From positions 62,001 to 126,000 of the forward strand of contig NZ_JANUFD010000003.1 of the NCBI RefSeq assembly GCF_024807945.1: 64,000 nt of DNA, written 5' to 3'. The DNA is from Pseudomonas sp. JUb42 (GTDB lineage Bacteria > Pseudomonadota > Gammaproteobacteria > Pseudomonadales > Pseudomonadaceae). Below the pieces are notes generated by a model. The model was not told the origin of the DNA. It saw only the letters and a list, made by a program, of their open reading frames with translations, and searched no databases. This document shows positions 1-9,458 of this stretch, piece after piece; the stretch's first letter is position 1; each line of letters opens with the position of its first letter. The position numbers were made by a program, and so were the translations under genes.

Positions 1-578
1 ATCAGCAAGTCCTTGGAGCGCCCCGACTGCGAAATACAGACCGCAACGTCGGTGGGCTTGAGGGTCACAGCCGACATCGCCTGCATATGCGGATCGGAAT
101 AGGCCGCCGCGCTGAGCAGCAGGCGGAAGAACTTGTGCTGGGCATCTGCTGCCACGGCACCGGAGGCACCAAAACCATAGAACTCGACCCGCTGCGCAGT
201 GGCCATGGCCGAGACCGCCATCTGCAAGGCGTGAGGGTCAAGGTTCTCGCGCACTTCCATCAGGGTGTGCAGAGTTGTATCGAAAATTTTCAGGCTGTAG
301 TCGGCGACAGAGTCATCTTCGTGGATCGCGAACTGACCGAAGCTGGCACCGGCGGCCAGGCTCTGGGCCAGTTTAAGCTTAAGGTCCTGAAAACCGGTGC
401 AACCGATTGCGCGACAGAAACGCACAATGGTCGGCTCGCTGATACCTACGCTGTGTGCCAGATCGGCCATGGAACTGTGCATGACGGCCGCAGGGTCAAG
501 CAGCACGTGATCGGCAACCTTGAGCTCCGATTTGCGTAACAGATGGCGTGACTGGGCGATGTGTTGCAGCAGATTCAA
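1..578 (-). CDS. MurR/RpiR-family transcriptional regulator (HexR-like paralogue), 3' part cut off by window edge
   Basis: This is the first 192 codons of a sugar-phosphate-responsive regulator. Reading leftward from 578 gives MNLLQHIAQSRHLL, then an RpiR helix-turn-helix region with SVGISEPTIVRFCRAIGC, then the start of a SIS (sugar isomerase) fold with FYGFGASGAVAADAQHKFF and ISQSGRSKD. The start is a TTG at 578; no in-frame ATG lies nearby upstream, and the MNLLQHIAQ start is the one I recall for Pseudomonas relatives. The family usually has about 285 residues, so roughly a third is missing beyond base 1. True HexR proteins read SEPTVNRFCRS, so I treat this as a paralogue (PA5438 type) rather than HexR itself. 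A palindrome just upstream may be its operator. Effector and targets are inferred only from family. Confidence 0.88.
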   Translation of the reverse strand, partial: MNLLQHIAQSRHLLRKSELKVADHVLLDPAAVMHSSMADLAHSVGISEPTIVRFCRAIGCTGFQDLKLKLAQSLAAGASFGQFAIHEDDSVADYSLKIFDTTLHTLMEVRENLDPHALQMAVSAMATAQRVEFYGFGASGAVAADAQHKFFRLLLSAAAYSDPHMQAMSAVTLKPTDVAVCISQSGRSKDLL

Positions 579-630
579 AGGACTGACTCGACAAAGAGGG
601 CCGTCTTGGGCCGGATTGTTGTAGCTTTCT

Positions 631-645
631 TGTAGTTATACTACA
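631..645. promoter_or_regulatory. Perfect palindrome upstream of the RpiR-type regulator, candidate operator
   Basis: TGTAGTTATACTACA is a perfect inverted repeat (TGTAGT, 3-nt centre, ACTACA), 53 bases upstream of the regulator start. It resembles the TGTAAT-n3-ATTACA style motif predicted for HexR-type RpiR regulators, so autoregulation is plausible. Binding is an inference. Confidence 0.5.
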
Positions 646-737
646 TGAGCTGCGGCCCGCACAGTTAAACGAGCCTGGCCCTGCATCCGTGCGGCGTTTT
701 TGAGAAAGCCGGCCTGTCGATACGGGGTACCTACAGA

Positions 738-3242
738 TCAGTAATCAGTTTCCTTGTGCGCTCGCAGCAGCGCCGCCAAAGCCTCGGCATCAATCGGCCG
801 ACTGATCAGATAACCCTGCACCTCATCGCACCGATGCTCCTTGAGGAACGCCAGTTGCTCCTTGTCCTCGACTCCCTCCGCCACTACCTTCAAACCAAGA
901 CTGTGGGCCATGGCGATAATGGCGCGGGTGATCGCCGCATCCTCGCTGCCCTCGCCCAGCCCGCGAATGAAAGCCTGGTCGATCTTCACGTAGTCCACCG
1001 GGAAGCGCTTGAGGTAACTCAGGGAAGAATAGCCGGTCCCAAAATCGTCGATGGCCAATTGCACGCCCAGCTCATGCAACTGCTGGAAGGTCGCGATGAT
1101 GTGCTCGACGCTGTCCAGTAACTGGCTTTCAGTAAGCTCCAGTTCCAGCCAGTCAGCCTTCAGGCCGGTTTCTTCCAACACCTGGCGCACCAGACTGACC
1201 AGCTTGCCCTGGCGCAACTGATGCACCGACAGGTTGACCGACACGCGGATCGGCCGCATGCCCTGACGTTGCCACTCACACGCCTGCCAACAGGCCTTGC
1301 GCAGGACGAACTCGCCAATGGCACCGATCAGGCCGGTCTCTTCGGCCAGACCGATAAAGTCCCCCGGTGGCACCATGCCCAGACTCGGATGGCGCCAGCG
1401 CACCAACGCCTCGGCGGCTTCGATACGCCCGGTGGCGAGGCACAGCTTGGGTTGATAGAAAACCTCCAGTTGCTGCTCGTCGATCGCCTTGCGCAGTTGG
1501 ATCTCCAGTTGCAGACGTTCCAGAGTGCTGGCTTGCAGGCTCTCGGTGTAGAACTGGAAATTATTGCCGCCCAAATGCTTGGCGTGCTGCATCGCCATGT
1601 TCGACTGGCTGACCAGCGCCGAGATTTCACGGGCCGAATCCGGTAACAGGCTGATGCCCACCGAAGCACTGATAACCAGCTCATGCCCGGCAATCGAGAT
1701 CGGCGTGCGCAACTTGGCCAGCAGCCGACTGGTGACCCGGGCCAGGCTCGACAGGTTGGCATAGGCGTCGAACAGCACGGCGAACTCATCGCCGGACAAG
1801 CGGGCAATGGTATCGGCCTCGGGCATCGCACTGCCCAGGCGCCGCGCAACATGACGCAGCAATTGGTCGGCAACTTCGTGTCCCAGGCTGTCATTGAGCA
1901 GCTTGAAACGGTCCAGGTTGATATGCAGCAACGCCAGGCTTCTGCCGCCCTGGCGCACGCGCTGGTTGCCTTCGCGCAGGCGTTCCTTGAACAGCGAGCG
2001 GTTGGCAAGGCCCGTCAATTCGTCGTAATGGGTCAGGTAGCGCATGCGCTCTTCGGATTCGCGGCGCGCGGATAGATCGGCGAAGAAGCCGACAATATGG
2101 CTCAATTCGCCGCTCGAATCGCGCACTTCGCTGAGATGAACCCACTGCGGATACAGCTCGCCGTTCTTGCGCGTCTCGACCAGTTCGCCCTGCCAGTTGC
2201 CGGTCAAGTCCAGTGAATGGCGTATCGCGGCGAAGTGGCGGCGGATATCACGACTGCTGGCGATATCGGTAACCGTGCGCCCGACCATTTCTTCCTCGGT
2301 AAAACCGGTGACCTGACTGAATGCCTGGTTGATCGCCAGAATGCGATAGTCAGGGTCGAAGATGACGATGCCTTCACTGGCCGCCTCGAACACCGTCGCC
2401 GCAAGGCGTGGCGGGCTTTTGCTCAGGGTCAGGTTGGCTTCTTCCAACTCGCGGGTGCGCAGGGCCACGCGCTCTTCCAGCTCGGCATGAGCCTTGATCA
2501 GATCGCGCTCGGCACGGCGGCGCTGCTCGATTTCCCGCGCTAGTTCGGTATTGAGCTGGTCGCCCTTGATCTGCGCCTGCTGCAAGGATTCGATCAGCGC
2601 CTGGTTTTGGAAACGTCGCACCAGCCCGCGCTGAATCAGCCGATTGACCTGCCAGGCCACTACCAGCAAGGCGAGCATCAGGATCAGCCCCAGCCAGCCC
2701 CAGCCGCGCATCGGTACATCGCCGCCCCAGAACAGGTAAAGAACCGGTGGCAGCAGGCAGGGCAAGGTAAAGGACAGGAACGCAGGAATACTCGCGGCAT
2801 AACCGACGCTGGCCGACAGCGTCGCCGCGCCGATCAGACCGAAGACCCAGGCCTGTTGCTCGAAGTTTTCCACCGGCACCAGCGCCAGGGCCGCACTGGC
2901 CAGGGTCAGGCCACTGCCTATGGCACCGAGCAGGAACATCCGCCCCCATATCGGCTGGGCCTGGCGTTCAGGGGACGCCGCAGTGAAGGCAGCCACCTGA
3001 CTGACACGCAGACATACCAATGCCGACAGCCAGCCGACCCAGACGCCGACCATCAGATAGCGTTGCGGGCTCCACAGCAGCCAGGCACAGACCAAACCAT
3101 TGATGAACATGAGCAGCGTCGGCAGCATCGAGCCTTGATACAACAGGCGCGTACGCTCAACCGCCAGTTGGGTCGCGAACTGCTGTCGTATGGCCCGACG
3201 GCTGGTGACAGGCGCATCGGATGCGTTGAAGCTGAATGACAT
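738..3242 (-). CDS. Membrane-anchored PAS-GGDEF-EAL protein (cyclic-di-GMP synthesis/degradation)
   Basis: The 834-residue product probably turns over the second messenger cyclic-di-GMP at the inner membrane. From the N terminus it has about six hydrophobic segments (residues 40-220), a charged coiled-coil-like stretch (about 225-290), a PAS domain (VFEAASEGIVIFDPDYRILAI), a diguanylate cyclase domain and an EAL domain (AEALVRWRHP, DDFGTGYSSLSYL, KIDQAFI). The cyclase signature is SGDEF instead of GGDEF, and the upstream inhibitory RxxD site appears lost (PEAD). EAL residues look intact, so phosphodiesterase activity is more certain than cyclase activity. The start at 3242 (MSFSFNASD) is preferred over a longer frame to 3293 because the extra residues are not membrane-like. 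It is divergent from uvrD, as in other pseudomonads. Confidence 0.9.
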   Translation of the reverse strand: MSFSFNASDAPVTSRRAIRQQFATQLAVERTRLLYQGSMLPTLLMFINGLVCAWLLWSPQRYLMVGVWVGWLSALVCLRVSQVAAFTAASPERQAQPIWGRMFLLGAIGSGLTLASAALALVPVENFEQQAWVFGLIGAATLSASVGYAASIPAFLSFTLPCLLPPVLYLFWGGDVPMRGWGWLGLILMLALLVVAWQVNRLIQRGLVRRFQNQALIESLQQAQIKGDQLNTELAREIEQRRRAERDLIKAHAELEERVALRTRELEEANLTLSKSPPRLAATVFEAASEGIVIFDPDYRILAINQAFSQVTGFTEEEMVGRTVTDIASSRDIRRHFAAIRHSLDLTGNWQGELVETRKNGELYPQWVHLSEVRDSSGELSHIVGFFADLSARRESEERMRYLTHYDELTGLANRSLFKERLREGNQRVRQGGRSLALLHINLDRFKLLNDSLGHEVADQLLRHVARRLGSAMPEADTIARLSGDEFAVLFDAYANLSSLARVTSRLLAKLRTPISIAGHELVISASVGISLLPDSAREISALVSQSNMAMQHAKHLGGNNFQFYTESLQASTLERLQLEIQLRKAIDEQQLEVFYQPKLCLATGRIEAAEALVRWRHPSLGMVPPGDFIGLAEETGLIGAIGEFVLRKACWQACEWQRQGMRPIRVSVNLSVHQLRQGKLVSLVRQVLEETGLKADWLELELTESQLLDSVEHIIATFQQLHELGVQLAIDDFGTGYSSLSYLKRFPVDYVKIDQAFIRGLGEGSEDAAITRAIIAMAHSLGLKVVAEGVEDKEQLAFLKEHRCDEVQGYLISRPIDAEALAALLRAHKETDY

Positions 3243-3437
3243 GGTGATGTTCTTATAATAGTGGTGCCTCAAACGTGCACGGAGCATACACAAGCGACGG
3301 AGCAGACCAAACTGCCATGCATCATAAAAATATCAATTAGCCAGTAGTTGAATCGGGACTTGTGCTCATACGATAACTGGCCTCGATAGTATGACGTTAA
3401 GTTTGCCGACCCAAGCCGGGCGCCATAGAATGCGTCG

Positions 3438-5621
3438 ATGCGCGATGACCTCTCCCTTCTGCTTAATTCACTCAACGATGCCCAACGCCAGGCTGTAGCA
3501 GCCTCCGTGGGTCGTCAGTTGGTCCTGGCCGGTGCCGGCTCCGGCAAGACTCGTGTGCTGGTGCATCGTATCGCCTGGTTGATCCAGGTCGAACAGGCCT
3601 CGCCCCACTCGATCCTGTCGGTGACCTTCACCAATAAGGCTGCCGCCGAGATGCGCCACCGCATCGAGCAACTGATGGGCATTAGCCCGGCAGGCATGTG
3701 GGTCGGCACCTTCCACGGCCTGGCGCACCGCCTGCTGCGGGCGCACTGGCAGGAAGCCGGGTTGGTACAGACCTTCCAGATTCTCGACAGCGACGACCAG
3801 CAACGCCTGGTCAAGCGGGTAATCCGCGAGCTGGGCCTGGACGAACAGAAGTGGCCAGCCCGACAGGCCCAGTGGTTTATCAACGGCCAGAAAGACGAAG
3901 GGCTGCGCCCGAAACACATTCAAGCGGGCGGCGACCTGTTCCTCGCCACCATGCGCGGCATCTACGAAGCCTACGAAAATGCCTGCCAGCGCGCCGGGGT
4001 GATCGACTTCTCGGAGCTGCTGCTGCGTGCCCTCGACCTGTGGCGCGACAATCCCGGCCTGCTGGCCCACTACCAGCGCCGCTTCCGTCATGTATTGGTC
4101 GACGAATTCCAGGACACCAACGCCGTGCAGTACGCCTGGTTGCGGCTGCTGGCTCAGGGCGGCGACAGTCTTATGGTGGTCGGCGATGACGACCAGTCGA
4201 TTTATGGCTGGCGCGGGGCGAAGATCGAGAATATTCACCAGTATTCGTCAGACTTCCCTGATACCGAAGTCATCCGCCTGGAGCAGAACTATCGCTCCAC
4301 CGCCAGCATCCTCAAGGCGGCCAACGGCCTGATCGTCAATAACAGCGGTCGTTTGGGCAAAGAGCTGTGGACTGACGTCGGTGATGGCGAGCTGATCAGC
4401 CTTTACGCCGCCTTCAATGAGCACGACGAAGCGCGCTACGTGGTGGAAACCATCGAAAGCGCGATCAAGACCGGGCTGATGCGCAGCGATATCGCCATCC
4501 TGTACCGCTCCAACGCCCAGTCGCGGGTGCTTGAAGAAGCCTTGCTGCGCGAGCGCATTCCGTACCGCATCTATGGCGGCCAGCGCTTTTTCGAACGTGC
4601 CGAAATCAAGAACGCCATGGCTTACCTGCGTCTGCTGGAAGGTCGCGGCAACGATTCGGCACTGGAACGGGTGATTAACGTTCCGGCCCGTGGCATCGGC
4701 GAGAAAACCGTCGAAGCCATCCGCGAACACGCCCGCCACGCCGACGTGTCGATGTGGGAAGCCATGCGCCAGCTCATCGCCAATAAAGGCCTGACCGGCC
4801 GCGCCGCCAGTGCCCTGGGCGCTTTCGTCGAGCTGATCGAAAACCTTGCGGCCAAGGTCATGGAGATGCCGTTGCACCTGATGACCCAGACCGTCATCGA
4901 GCAGTCCGGGCTGATCACCTATCACCAGGAAGAAAAAGGTGAAAAGGGCCAGGCACGGGTAGAAAACCTTGAGGAACTGGTCAGCGCAGCACGAAACTTC
5001 GAAAACTCCGACGAAGATGAAGAGCTGACGCCACTGGCGGCATTCCTCGGTCATGCCTCGCTGGAGGCTGGCGATACCCAGGCCGACGAGCACGAAGACA
5101 GCGTCCAGTTGATGACCCTGCACAGCGCCAAGGGCCTGGAGTTCCCCTACGTGTTCCTGGTGGGTATGGAAGAGGGGCTGTTCCCGCACAAGATGAGCCT
5201 GGAAGAACCGGGACGTCTTGAAGAGGAACGACGCCTGGCCTATGTCGGCATCACCCGGGCCATGCAACATCTGGTCATGACCTACGCAGAAACCCGACGC
5301 CTGTATGGCAGCGAGACCTACAACAAGGTGTCGCGTTTCGTACGGGAAGTACCGCCCGCGCTGATTCAGGAAGTGCGCCTGTCCAACAGTGTCAGCCGCC
5401 CGTTCGGTGGCACTCAGAAAGTCAGCACCAGCAGCCTGTTCAACGGCACCGGCATCCCGGAAACCCAGTTCAGCATCGGCCAGAGCGTGCAACACGCCGT
5501 GTTCGGCGAGGGCGTGATTCTCAACTTCGAGGGCGCAGGCGCCCAGGCCCGGGTGCAGGTCAACTTCTCCGAAGGCAGCAAGTGGCTGATGATGGGGTAT
5601 GCCAAGCTGGTTGCGATTTGA
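3438..5621 (+). CDS. uvrD: DNA helicase II UvrD
   Basis: This superfamily 1A 3'-5' DNA helicase acts in nucleotide excision repair and methyl-directed mismatch repair. The 727-residue protein starts MRDDLSLLLNSLNDAQ and shows the Walker A motif AGAGSGKT (31-38), the TFTNKAAAEM region, motif II DEFQDTN, VVGDDDQSIYGWRGA, QNYRST, and the C-terminal LMTLHSAKGLEFPYVF and RRLAYVGITRA motifs. Length is typical for UvrD. It is transcribed away from the GGDEF/EAL gene across a 195-bp gap and is followed by a REP-containing gap. I saw no clear LexA box upstream. Confidence 0.97.
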   Translation: MRDDLSLLLNSLNDAQRQAVAASVGRQLVLAGAGSGKTRVLVHRIAWLIQVEQASPHSILSVTFTNKAAAEMRHRIEQLMGISPAGMWVGTFHGLAHRLLRAHWQEAGLVQTFQILDSDDQQRLVKRVIRELGLDEQKWPARQAQWFINGQKDEGLRPKHIQAGGDLFLATMRGIYEAYENACQRAGVIDFSELLLRALDLWRDNPGLLAHYQRRFRHVLVDEFQDTNAVQYAWLRLLAQGGDSLMVVGDDDQSIYGWRGAKIENIHQYSSDFPDTEVIRLEQNYRSTASILKAANGLIVNNSGRLGKELWTDVGDGELISLYAAFNEHDEARYVVETIESAIKTGLMRSDIAILYRSNAQSRVLEEALLRERIPYRIYGGQRFFERAEIKNAMAYLRLLEGRGNDSALERVINVPARGIGEKTVEAIREHARHADVSMWEAMRQLIANKGLTGRAASALGAFVELIENLAAKVMEMPLHLMTQTVIEQSGLITYHQEEKGEKGQARVENLEELVSAARNFENSDEDEELTPLAAFLGHASLEAGDTQADEHEDSVQLMTLHSAKGLEFPYVFLVGMEEGLFPHKMSLEEPGRLEEERRLAYVGITRAMQHLVMTYAETRRLYGSETYNKVSRFVREVPPALIQEVRLSNSVSRPFGGTQKVSTSSLFNGTGIPETQFSIGQSVQHAVFGEGVILNFEGAGAQARVQVNFSEGSKWLMMGYAKLVAI

Positions 5622-5976
5622 CGGAGTGCGGTCATCCACGCAATACCGTAATTGAAATACGTTTGTAGGAGCCGGGCTCGCCCGCGAAGAACGATAACGC
5701 GGTGTACTTGATGCACCGCAGCGCCTGATTCGCGGGCAAGTCGGGTCGCCGCATCGCTCGCGCCAACGGATCATCATGTTCACTGACGCGCTGAAGCTGT
5801 CCGCTTCCTGTCAGCAAATAAAGAAAAATCCTACAGCGCTTTAACTATTGCCTTACAAGCCCCATAGAAAGGGTATCTGCGAATTTATGCAAAAGCCGGA
5901 AACATTTGCTCGCTAGCCAGCGACCTGTCCGCTATGCAAGATGCCGCACGTGCAATCCACAAACGGGAATTCCCTC
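5622..5976. repeat. Intergenic gap with a degenerate REP-type inverted repeat
   Basis: This 355-bp gene-free stretch begins with a REP-like unit. TGTAGGAGCCGGG starts at 5664, and the arms GCCCGCGAA (5680-5688) and TTCGCGGGC (5729-5737) are perfect inverted copies. The outer right arm is degenerate, so the element looks decayed. A small hairpin (GCGGTG/CACCGC) sits between the arms. The rest, to 5976, is AT-richer and probably holds the promoter of the Tim44-like gene; no stronger motif was seen. Confidence 0.6.
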
Positions 5977-6822
5977 ATGCAACGTTTTCTTAGCATCGTT
6001 CTGGCGCTGTGCATCGGGCTCACCATGAGCCTGGACGCCAGCGCAGCACGCTTCGGCGGCGGTAAGAGCATTGGCTCGGCGCCGACTCACCAGGCCCGCC
6101 AGACCGCCCCATCCGCGCCTGCAGCCGCGCCTAACGCTGCCGGTCGTCCGACTCCTGCCGCTGGCGGCGCGTCCCGCTGGCTGGGCCCATTGGCCGGTCT
6201 CGCTGCCGGTGGTCTGCTCGCTTCGATGTTCATGGGCGGCGGCTTCCAGGGCATGCAGTTCTTCGACATCCTGATCATGGCGGTCATCGCTTTCGTGATC
6301 TTCCGTTTCATCGCTGCGCGTCGCCGCAAGCAACAGCCTGAAATGGCCGGTGCCGGTGCGCCGTATCAGCGTGAAGCCGCGCCGCAGCCTGCGCAGAACT
6401 CGATGTTCGGCGCCAGCGCCGCATCTTCGGCAGCGCCCGTCATCAATGCACCTGCCTGGTTCAACGAACAGCGCTTCCTGGAGGCCGCCCGCAACCACTT
6501 CCAGTCCCTGCAACAGCACTGGGACGCCAACGAAATGGACAAGATCGCCGAGTTCGTGACCCCGCAGATGCTGCAATTCCTGCGCAAGGAACGTGCGGAC
6601 CTGGGTGATGGCTTCCAGTCGACCTACATCGACAACCTCACCGTGCAACTGGATGGCCTGGATGATCGCGCCGATAAAACCATCGCGACCCTGACGTTCG
6701 CCGGCGTCTCCAAGACCTCGCGCTTTGACCAGGGCGAAGTGTTCAGCGAAAGCTGGAACATGGAGCGCGCTCAGGGCGATAACCAGCCATGGCTGGTCGC
6801 CGGTATCCGCCAGAACGGTTGA
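5977..6822 (+). CDS. Tim44-like domain protein, exported or membrane-anchored
   Basis: This 281-residue protein has an N-terminal signal peptide (MQRFLSIVLALCIGLTMSLDASA), then an alanine/proline-rich linker (about 35-70) and a glycine-rich hydrophobic segment (LAAGGLLASMFMGGGFQGMQFFDILIMAVIAFVIFRFIAARRR). The C-terminal half resembles the Tim44-like/MRPL45 fold (FLEAARNHFQSLQQHWDANEMDKIAEFVTPQML). The start at 5977 is chosen because it gives a clean signal peptide; an upstream frame to 5941 adds 12 unrelated residues. Bacterial Tim44-domain proteins lack a firm function, so no role is assigned. A strong terminator follows directly, so it is probably monocistronic. Confidence 0.85.
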   Translation: MQRFLSIVLALCIGLTMSLDASAARFGGGKSIGSAPTHQARQTAPSAPAAAPNAAGRPTPAAGGASRWLGPLAGLAAGGLLASMFMGGGFQGMQFFDILIMAVIAFVIFRFIAARRRKQQPEMAGAGAPYQREAAPQPAQNSMFGASAASSAAPVINAPAWFNEQRFLEAARNHFQSLQQHWDANEMDKIAEFVTPQMLQFLRKERADLGDGFQSTYIDNLTVQLDGLDDRADKTIATLTFAGVSKTSRFDQGEVFSESWNMERAQGDNQPWLVAGIRQNG

Positions 6823-6847
6823 ACCACTACGTTTTACCCATGATCAG

Positions 6848-6875
6848 AACCCCGGACTTGTCCGGGGTTTTGTTT
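6848..6875 (+). terminator. Rho-independent terminator of the Tim44-like gene
   Basis: AACCCCGGA and TCCGGGGTT form a 9-bp GC-rich stem with a 4-nt loop, followed by TTGTTTT. It lies 25 bases after the stop codon. Confidence 0.9.
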
Positions 6876-6953
6876 TATCCGTTCGGGTAGTTATTTTGAG
6901 AAAGCCTTTACGCTACTGTATAACCCGCGCCAACACGTTAGAGGATCCAGGTC

Positions 6954-7361
6954 GTGGAAGAAGTCATTGAACAATTGCGTGAAGCCAACGAGCCGGTGCC
7001 GGTTCCGCTTGAGCTTCCTGACGAGGACCAACTCGTCGAAGTCGAAGAACAGCTGTTCATCAACATCCCCTTCGTCTTCAAGGAATTCCTGCTGACCGTC
7101 AGTGATGTGGTCTACGGCAGTCTTGAACCGGTAACAGTGACCGACCCGCAGTCACACACCTATCTGCCTGAAGTCGCGGCCAACGCCTGGGACATCGGCG
7201 TGCCTCGCGAGCTGATCCCGATCTGCCAGGACGGTGAGGACTACTACTGCGTCGAAGAAGACGGCACCGTGGTGCTGTGGTCCGGCGAAGAAGAGTTGGT
7301 CACCGAGGAAAGCTGGGAATCGGTCTGGCACTGGGCCCGCGACGTCTGGCTGGAAAGCTGA
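6954..7361 (+). CDS. SMI1/KNR4 family protein
   Basis: This acidic 135-residue protein starts at a GTG (6954) and fits the SMI1/KNR4 (SUKH) fold. It has an N-terminal LPDEDQLVEVEEQLFINIPFVFKEFLLTVSD, resembling the family's 'LPxxY.xFL' helix. It also has a central ELIPICQDGEDYYCVEEDGTVVLWSGEEE strand block and a C-terminal W-rich helix (SWESVWHWARDVWLES). SUKH proteins include immunity proteins against contact-dependent toxins as well as housekeeping members. No toxin gene is adjacent here, so an immunity role is not supported by context. The next gene is convergent. Confidence 0.8.
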   Translation: MEEVIEQLREANEPVPVPLELPDEDQLVEVEEQLFINIPFVFKEFLLTVSDVVYGSLEPVTVTDPQSHTYLPEVAANAWDIGVPRELIPICQDGEDYYCVEEDGTVVLWSGEEELVTEESWESVWHWARDVWLES

Positions 7362-7391
7362 TCGTCGGTGCACCGGAGTGCGCCGGGGCAA

Positions 7392-9155
7392 TCAATGCTC
7401 GGGCGGCTCCTGGTGGTTATCCAGAGTCTCCAGCAAGGCAACCTGCATGCGTGTATGCACACGGATGAGCCAGCGCCAGAGCAGAGCCGCGACCAAAGCG
7501 GCCAGTGCGACGACCACGAAGAGCAATTCGCTGGTCGGCAGAATGCTCGCCGACAACGCAGCGAGCAGCAGGAAGATCACCAGTAGCGACAACAGCGGGA
7601 TGACTTCAGCGATCACCTTGCGTACCCGCACCGTATGGCGCCCCGCCATTTCCGGCTTGACCCCCATTTCCGCCAGCAACATCGATAACGCCTTGAGCTT
7701 GCGATAAGCCGCAATCAGGAACGGCAGAGATAACAACAGCGCCGCGCCACAGATCACGGCCTTCTGCAGACCGCTGTCGTTGACCCACTCGCTAAGCGTC
7801 ACGCTCAGCCGTTCGGCGAAATACCCGCCACAGAAGAAAATCGCCACTACCAGCGCCAGGTTGACTCCGACCTGCAGCAGGATCCGGCGAATCATCGAGG
7901 CCAGCAACGCACCCTCGCCCTGGGGCTGAATACTGCGCAGCCACTCTCCGTACAGATTGAAAACCCTGGCGACTCGCACCGGCATGGCGCCGGCCAGCTT
8001 GTGCGACAGCGGGTCGGCAGCGCGGATCAGATAAGGCGTGAGCAAAGTGGTAATAGCCGAGACCGCTACAGCCACTGGATAGAGGAAATCACTGGTGACC
8101 TGCAAGGTCATGCCCAGCGCGGCGATGATGAAGGAAAATTCGCCAATCTGTGACAGCCCCATACCGACCCGCAATGAGGTTCGCCCGTCGTTGCCCGCGA
8201 TAAACGCTCCCAGGCCGCAGGACAGCATCTTGCCCAGGACCACGGCGACCGTGATCACAGCAATGGGCCAGGCGTAGTCGAGGAGAATCCCCGGATCAAT
8301 CATCAGGCCGATGGCGACAAAGAAGATCGCGCTGAACATGTCACGAACGGGCTCGATCAGGCGCTCAATCTTCACCAATTGGCGGGATTCAGCCATGATT
8401 GCGCCGATTAGAAACGCGCCCAGCACCATGCTGTATTCGAGTTTCACCACCAGCAGGCAGAAGCCGAAACACAGGCCTAGCACCGTCACCAAAAGCATCT
8501 CATTACTTTCAAAACGAGCGACGTAGGCCAGCAGGCGTGGCACCAACAGGATGCCTACCACCAGGGCCACGATCATGAATAACGAAAGCTTACCGACCGT
8601 GGAAAACACTTCGCCGGAGCTGACCGTGCCACTCACCGCAATGCTCGACAGCAGGGCGATGATGCCGATGCCGAGAATGTCTTCAACGATCAACACACCA
8701 AAGATCAGCTGGGCAAAGCGCTGGTTTTTCATCTTCAGGTCATTGAGTGCCTTAACGATGATGGTGGTCGAGGAGATCGCCAGGATCGCGCCAAGAAATA
8801 GCGAATCCATGGTGTCCCAGTCGAAGAAGCGGCCAATTTCGTAGCCGATCCAGATCATCAGGACAATTTCCAGGAAGGCGGCGACAAAGGCCGTGGCGCC
8901 CACCTTGAACAACTTGCGCAGGCTGAACTCCAGTCCCAGACAGAACATCAGGAAGATCACCCCCAGCTCGGCCAGGGTTTTGATGGTCTGCTCGTCGTGG
9001 ATCAGGCCCACGGGCGGCGTATGCGGGCCAATAAGGAAACCGGCGACGATATAACCCAGCACCACCGGCTGCTTGAGCCGATGGAAAATAATGGTCACAA
9101 CCCCGGCCACCAGCATGATCACGGCCAAATCCTGGATAAAACTGATGGCATGCAT
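7392..9155 (-). CDS. CPA2-type cation:proton antiporter (KefB/YbaL-like, no RCK domain)
   Basis: This 587-residue inner-membrane protein belongs to the monovalent cation:proton antiporter-2 family. The N-terminal 390 residues hold about 12 hydrophobic helices with family hallmarks (LKQPVVLGYIVAGFLIGPHTP, LGVIFLMFCLGLEFSLRKL, LGAILAISSTTIIVKAL, FGVLIVEDILGIGIIALL, GLSQIGEFSFIIAALG). The C-terminal part has four more hydrophobic segments and ends in a short cytoplasmic tail. KefB, KefC and YbaL carry a TrkA/RCK nucleotide-binding domain at this place, and none is visible here. The start at 9155 (MHAISFIQDLAVIM) is chosen because the 49 upstream residues are not hydrophobic. The transported ion (K+ or Na+) cannot be told from sequence. 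Confidence 0.88.
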   Translation of the reverse strand: MHAISFIQDLAVIMLVAGVVTIIFHRLKQPVVLGYIVAGFLIGPHTPPVGLIHDEQTIKTLAELGVIFLMFCLGLEFSLRKLFKVGATAFVAAFLEIVLMIWIGYEIGRFFDWDTMDSLFLGAILAISSTTIIVKALNDLKMKNQRFAQLIFGVLIVEDILGIGIIALLSSIAVSGTVSSGEVFSTVGKLSLFMIVALVVGILLVPRLLAYVARFESNEMLLVTVLGLCFGFCLLVVKLEYSMVLGAFLIGAIMAESRQLVKIERLIEPVRDMFSAIFFVAIGLMIDPGILLDYAWPIAVITVAVVLGKMLSCGLGAFIAGNDGRTSLRVGMGLSQIGEFSFIIAALGMTLQVTSDFLYPVAVAVSAITTLLTPYLIRAADPLSHKLAGAMPVRVARVFNLYGEWLRSIQPQGEGALLASMIRRILLQVGVNLALVVAIFFCGGYFAERLSVTLSEWVNDSGLQKAVICGAALLLSLPFLIAAYRKLKALSMLLAEMGVKPEMAGRHTVRVRKVIAEVIPLLSLLVIFLLLAALSASILPTSELLFVVVALAALVAALLWRWLIRVHTRMQVALLETLDNHQEPPEH

Positions 9156-9458
9156 GGGTAGGGCTCCCTGTCCTGAGTGTTCAGCCGCACCTTGAGTCCG
9201 ACCAATCAGCGGGCTGGGTAAGGTAAATCGGGCTGTTAACTGCGAAAAATCCGACTTAAATGTAGGAATTGTCCCGTTCCACGGGTTTTCGCAGGTTAAC
9301 ACTGCACATTCATGGGAAAAGCCGGTGCAATATATGGAAACAGATGTGTGTCAGGCGTGACGGCAACCGACCCGCTAGCGTCCCGATATCTGTTGTCTGC
9401 AAATCCGCGAGCACCGTCAACAGGTGCCACTTTTGAACGCCTTGATCGTGAGTACGCT

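Noticed and set aside
4248..5783. 511-residue minus-strand frame opposite uvrD
   Set aside because: Shadow of uvrD, whose helicase motifs are all intact on the plus strand.
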